From assembly GCA_009103225.1 (NCBI GenBank), contig RHPI01002615.1:187352-251351 (forward strand): 64,000 bases of DNA. The letters run 5' to 3'. Position 1 is the first letter of the stretch; each line of letters starts with the position of its first letter. The notes under the pieces were generated by a model. It was not told where the DNA came from and ran no database searches. It saw only the letters and a program-made list of their open reading frames with translations. This DNA is from Chlorokybus atmophyticus (lineage: Eukaryota; Streptophyta; Chlorokybophyceae; Chlorokybales; Chlorokybaceae). Below are positions 59,731-64,000 of this stretch, one piece after another. A program made the position numbers and the translations under genes.

Positions 59731-60413
59731 CAGGTGTAAAAACTTGTAAGTCTACCGTGTTGCCATTGATGTGCTGAACCTGCCGCTCGCTTGGTGATGC
59801 GGCGTTAGCCTTCAACTCAGCTGTTGCGCTATAGCACTGCCGCATTCACTTGCACTCAAGGCAATTCCTATGACTAACTATGTGTGCAGAACTTGTTGAA
59901 CATGCACCAGCAGCTGTTGCACTCGAATGCAACAGGTGCTGGCGCATTCGGTGCAACATCTGCAGTTGCATTTGTGTGCAACAGCCACTGGCGCATGTCT
60001 TGAAGGTTTTGTACCGCTTTCTTGTGGGCGAATCCTCTGACAAGTTCAGCAATTTCAGGGCTGTCAGCACATGGAGCCACCATGTGCTGACACGATACAT
60101 GACAAACAGTAAGTTGAAACCCCACCACACCGCACGCATGACACATTGCTGGAGTTGTTGAGAGTGTGGGTCAGTCAGTTACTCAGTTTTGCCTCTGATA
60201 CTACCAACAGGTCACATTGAGGGGTTGCACGCGCACCATGCAAGCTGCAACCAGCATAGCAAAGTTCCACATTCGAAACTGGCAGCACAAAGCAGAGCAG
60301 AAAGGGTAAACCCTGTACTGCACACTGCTTGGGTACCACAAGCTACCACAAATGCAAACAAAGCAGAGAGGAAACGGTAAAACCTGTACTGTACACTCCT
60401 TGGCTACCACAAG
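59731..60413. other. Convergent intergenic region with hairpin and direct repeat
   Basis: Between V-ATPase d and SARAF stops. 60,063-60,091 is a perfect 12-bp hairpin (GTCAGCACATGG, 5-nt loop). 60,291-60,418 is a direct repeat of two units about 71 bp apart (AGCAGAG ... CCTGTACTG ... ACCACAAGCTACC). The second unit runs into the last codons and stop of SARAF. Confidence 0.65.
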
Positions 60414-62145
60414 CTACCTACGCCGTGTGCTTGCAAAAGCGGTAGCTGTGCGCATCTCGCTCGTGCTGGGCTCATCCGCACGAGTCGTTGTATGAGATCG
60501 GGTCTCCGCCCTTGCACCCGTGCCTGTATTACCCCACCCAAACCACGAGCGCGATCGCGCCGTATCCGTCGCACGGTAGTGTTGCTGCGTTTGAGCATAC
60601 CCGGGCCTTTCCATCATGCCACGAGGCCTGCCAAGAAGATATCCCAACCCCAACCCGCCCAATATGCCACCCCAACCCAGCCCCGCATCCATCGGCCTTG
60701 ACGATGCAGAGCGGTAGTTGTTGTTGAAACCGCCACCGAAACCACTGCCAGGGAATGCTCCGCCCCCGCCAGGACCGAAACCGCCTTCATCGTAAGGGGG
60801 CGGCGGTGCCGTAGGGCGATAATCTGGCGGCCGGTCGGTGCTTCTCCTTACTGACGGTGTACCTGGCCATGGGAGTCATGAGTGGTTGCCATGAAGCTGA
60901 GTGTGTTGTGCAGGATAGCGGGACCCAACTTGATGTGCACGAGGATGCCCACTTACAGCATACAACTATATGCATTGAGTGGCAAAAGGTGCAATGACAT
61001 TGACAGGAGCAGCATTCATCTGCATGGCTCTCGCCTGTATGTGCGTATGCAGCGACACGTCACTCACCTTGTATGCAGGACTTCCACATGCCGTACGCAA
61101 TGGCAGCCAGCACAACGTACAGGAACCAAGTAGTTCCGGAAGAAGTCTCGCTGTCACCTTTGTCGCTTTTCACCTGGTTAAAGCCAAGCTCAAAAGTCAC
61201 CTTCATACCAACCAATGCATGCGACCAAGTCAGCATTGCATACACTTTGTACAACAACATGCGAGCACTTGCACAAACACATGCACAACACGTTATCAAC
61301 GCACCCACCTGTGAACCACTTTTGCTACTCTGATAGTCTGCGCGTGGCGCACCGACTCGCTTCAAAGAGTATTCAAGGCCACAACTGCCCTCAAGGATGC
61401 GGGCATCGTCCGGAGAGTCATAACCCTGCGCAGGGCGGGCATCAGCAAGGAAACCGCAGCGCAGGCTTTGCTTGTATAACAACCTCCAAGTTGCCTGCTT
61501 GCCTCGCATGTCACAGTAGTGGAGGAGAAGCGAAGGTGAGAGGGCAGGTCTGCCTCGCAGCGCCACTGCGCGTTGCGCCCATCTGAGCCGACATTTGTAC
61601 ACTGCACCACATCTGCACCAAAGCAAAAGGCATGGATTTTGTTATGGCTTCGTCCACAGCAAACAACGCCCAACGCGACCCTCAAGTACAGTAGCCGGAG
61701 CATCAACAGGCACTACTGTCTCTTGACAGGTCGATACACAACAGCATGCACAAGGCACAACACGACTGACCCAACCCAAGCCGACGTGCCTTGAATGTCA
61801 CTGGTGTGGCCGATTACCTCATACCATGCTTACGCATACAAGTGTATAAACAACTTCCAGCAAGCTAACCAATAAAGGGTTATTGCACACAGCGTAGCTT
61901 ATGTACTGGTGCTTACCAGGCTCATACTCGCACCCTTGGAGGCACTTGAGCTGCGGGACAGGGGCGGTGCGCCTGCTGGCGGTGTACTCGCCCCGGCGGA
62001 GGGTCAGCGCCTTCACGTCGTCTATCATGACTGCTCGGTTGTAGGGCGTGTAACCCCCCAGCGACGGCGCCGTCCACGTCAACGACAGGAGCAGCAGCCA
62101 TGCCAACAGCCAGCCCAGCTGCCGCCCCCGCACGCTGTCCATCAT
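60414..62145 (-). CDS. SARAF: SARAF (TMEM66) homologue, store-operated Ca2+ entry regulator
   Basis: ER membrane protein that in animals slows STIM-dependent calcium entry. Five exons join in phase: 62145-61917, 61612-61503, 61425-61309, 61173-61068 and 60862-60414, giving 336 residues (human 339). A signal peptide (LGWLLAWLLLLSLTWTAPSL) leads to the lumenal domain: DVKALTLRRGEYTASRR, PQLKCLQGC, VVQCTNVGSDGRNAQWRCEA and ILEGSCGLEYSLKRV. One TM (WFLYVVLAAIAYGMWKSC, 168-185) follows, then a cytosolic Pro/Gly-rich tail (RPPDYRPTAPPPPYDEGGFG, GWGGILGGLGLGYLLG) ending STRRR, as in animal SARAF. Intron 2 has a GC donor (GAG^GCAAGC). Two adjacent ATGs (62,145 and 62,142) could start it. Confidence 0.94.
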
Positions 62146-64000
62146 GCGGGGGGCGGTGACCACCAACACCTTTTCAGCCAAGTGCTTTCTCCTTCGACCT
62201 CGACCAAGGAAGCTGGCAAGCCCGCAGCGGAGCACAGCCGGCAACCGACAGTAGCAACGACGGCGCTGAATAGACGACCAACACCCACGACAACACTGCC
62301 CGACCTTCTCACGCGTCGACAGTGAGTGCACCATTGCGAATTGCATACGCCGACATATATCAACGTTGAAAGTCAGCGCGTCAGCCAACCAATGGCGTCA
62401 AGGCATCATGCAACATGCATCGCGGTCACGTTTGCAACGCTGCATGTGCACATGTGGGCCACCCCAGTGTTTTCATTGCAGCATAGCAAAATAAGTGATT
62501 GAAACTTTTGTGCACTTAGCTCGGTTGAAACACGTCATCAACAACATCATCATTTATATTGTGAATTTATGCATTGCATAACCATCAACATGAGCAACAC
62601 ATACGATGGAAAAGCATCACATGATAATATTTATGACGAAAAATCTACAAAAATTGAGAGAATATGATTGTGAAGCATGACTTCGTCTTGCATGGTACTT
62701 CTCATGTCATACTTGCAATTTGCAACAACTTATTGGTTTGTAATAATGCATGTGCGTTGTACTGATTGTGGAATGATATCGATAAAAGCACTTATATGCA
62801 TCACCACAGTATTTTTGTGACGATAAGTTCTCTGAGCATATGCACATGCATATGCAATTTGAAAAATCTCATTACAGCTCTTGTATAGGTCATGAAAGTT
62901 TTTTGCATAGTGTAATGCAAAGCACATAAACATGTGATTAATACATAAACGTAATGCACGACTGAGCATAATTAATACAATACTTATATCTTCATAAATG
63001 TGCATAAATGTTATTTACATGACGCGACGTTGTACATACATGTTCACACGACCGTATATGGCAATCCGCGTATGGCAATCCGTGATGTCACCTATAACTT
63101 GTTATATAGACATTAAATTTCACAATATGCTGGTACAACAATGGAGTAATGCATAATTATGCGATTTCACGCACAATGTGCAAATACGAAGTTGGGATAA
63201 TTGATGGATTGTAGTATACCCAAACAATAGCAAATCACAATGTACAACACGTTGTGGGGCTACATATTACACGTGCAAAGTTGATCAATCTGACAATGTT
63301 GATTTGTGTAACTTACAGTGTGTTGTAGGCTACAACACTCATGTGCGATGGGGAGTGCAATGCATACAGCGTCACTATACCTCACAATCTACTTTGCCGT
63401 GGCTGTTTGCCATACAAGTAGGGTACAACAAGTGGGGTGTATACATGCGCGTGCGTTTGTGTGGAGTGTTGAAGAGTACCACTTCTTAATCGCTGTCATA
63501 CACGTGCACATCCGCGCCAACAAAAGTATGTTGTTTGTATAAGGGGTATGGTACTATGCGAAGTGTGTATTGTACATCGACAGTGTCCATGCATGGGCGC
63601 ATTGCGCTTTATATATGTTATGTACACATATGTCACGCGAAGGTGCACATGTAGCCATCAATTTAGTCACATACAATACATACACGGTGTCCAATTAAAT
63701 GTGGTCACATGTTTTCTGTATATTCTATTCTAAGATGTTACACTGCTGATTCGAGATGTTTACACCATGCATATTCGTTTGTGTGTGCACATACATTGAA
63801 GCACTAATCTGTGCCACACATGCGCCATCATGCGGCTGCATTTACACACGCAAACAAAGCCAACCAGCAAGATAAAAAAATACATGGTTGTATACACCAA
63901 AGGGTTGGATAGAGGCCCAATGTTACAAAGTGCAAGCAGTGATGGCAAGGGCGGCATTGGCATGGAGGGGGGAGAGGAGGGGGGGGGGGGGGGGGGGGGG
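62146..64000. other. Upstream of SARAF; AT-richer, no recognised gene
   Basis: Frames up to about 90 codons only, none recognised. The in-frame region to 62,388 upstream of the SARAF start is probably 5' UTR. The end (63,979-64,000) is another G run, marking a contig edge or join. Confidence 0.5.

Overview
The window is eukaryotic nuclear DNA. Every conserved host gene is split by short spliceosomal introns (about 60-200 bp, some longer) with GT-AG or occasional GC-AG borders. About half the window is old, nested LTR-retrotransposon debris. A sirohydrochlorin chelatase with an Ala/Ser-rich leader, a plant-type YbaK protein and TSPO suggest a plastid-bearing protist, possibly a green alga. The DEG/ENaC channel and the SARAF homologue are better known from animals. 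The lineage call is an inference from gene content only.

Layout. 0.3-3.6 kb: a DEG/ENaC-type channel (minus). 3.6-5.7 kb: no recognised gene, two inverted repeats. 5.7-8.0 kb: broken Ty3/gypsy pol (element G1, minus). 8.0-9.1 kb: degenerate tandem repeats. 9.1-10.0 kb: exons of an unrecognised coiled-coil gene (minus). 11.7-11.8 kb: assembly gap. 12.0-20.5 kb: a second Ty3 element (G2, minus) whose gag and integrase ends flank a Ty1/copia element (12,916-18,828). The copia gag carries a 203-bp tandem array in reverse orientation. 21.4-22.5 kb: a gag fragment of a different family. 22.5-32.8 kb: an LTR-bounded Ty3 element (G3, plus) coding for gag, protease, a cytosine-methyltransferase-like domain, RT, RNase H, integrase and a C-terminal PHD finger; it has many stops and frameshifts. 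32.8-36.6 kb: a gag-only derivative (G4) that shares the G3 3' LTR. 37.3-38.7 kb: a 1.4-kb pure C run with one N, almost certainly not real sequence.

39-62 kb is a compact host-gene block: thymidine kinase (minus), YbaK-domain protein (plus), SirB chelatase (minus), PLAC8-family protein (minus), TSPO (minus), ERGIC3-like (plus), mitochondrial ATP synthase OSCP (minus), V-ATPase subunit d (plus) and SARAF (minus). For all of these I could join exons with consistent phases from a start codon to a stop. 62.2-64.0 kb is AT-richer and has no recognised gene.

The host genes form no pathway cluster. They serve tetrapyrrole metabolism (SirB, TSPO), organelle and vacuolar energetics (OSCP, V-ATPase d), ER/Golgi traffic (ERGIC3) and ER calcium control (SARAF). 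The most unusual feature is the Ty3 lineage: three independent copies carry a PHD finger after the integrase, and the most complete copy also carries remnants of a DNA-methyltransferase fold between protease and RT. Together these suggest a retroelement that targets or modifies chromatin.
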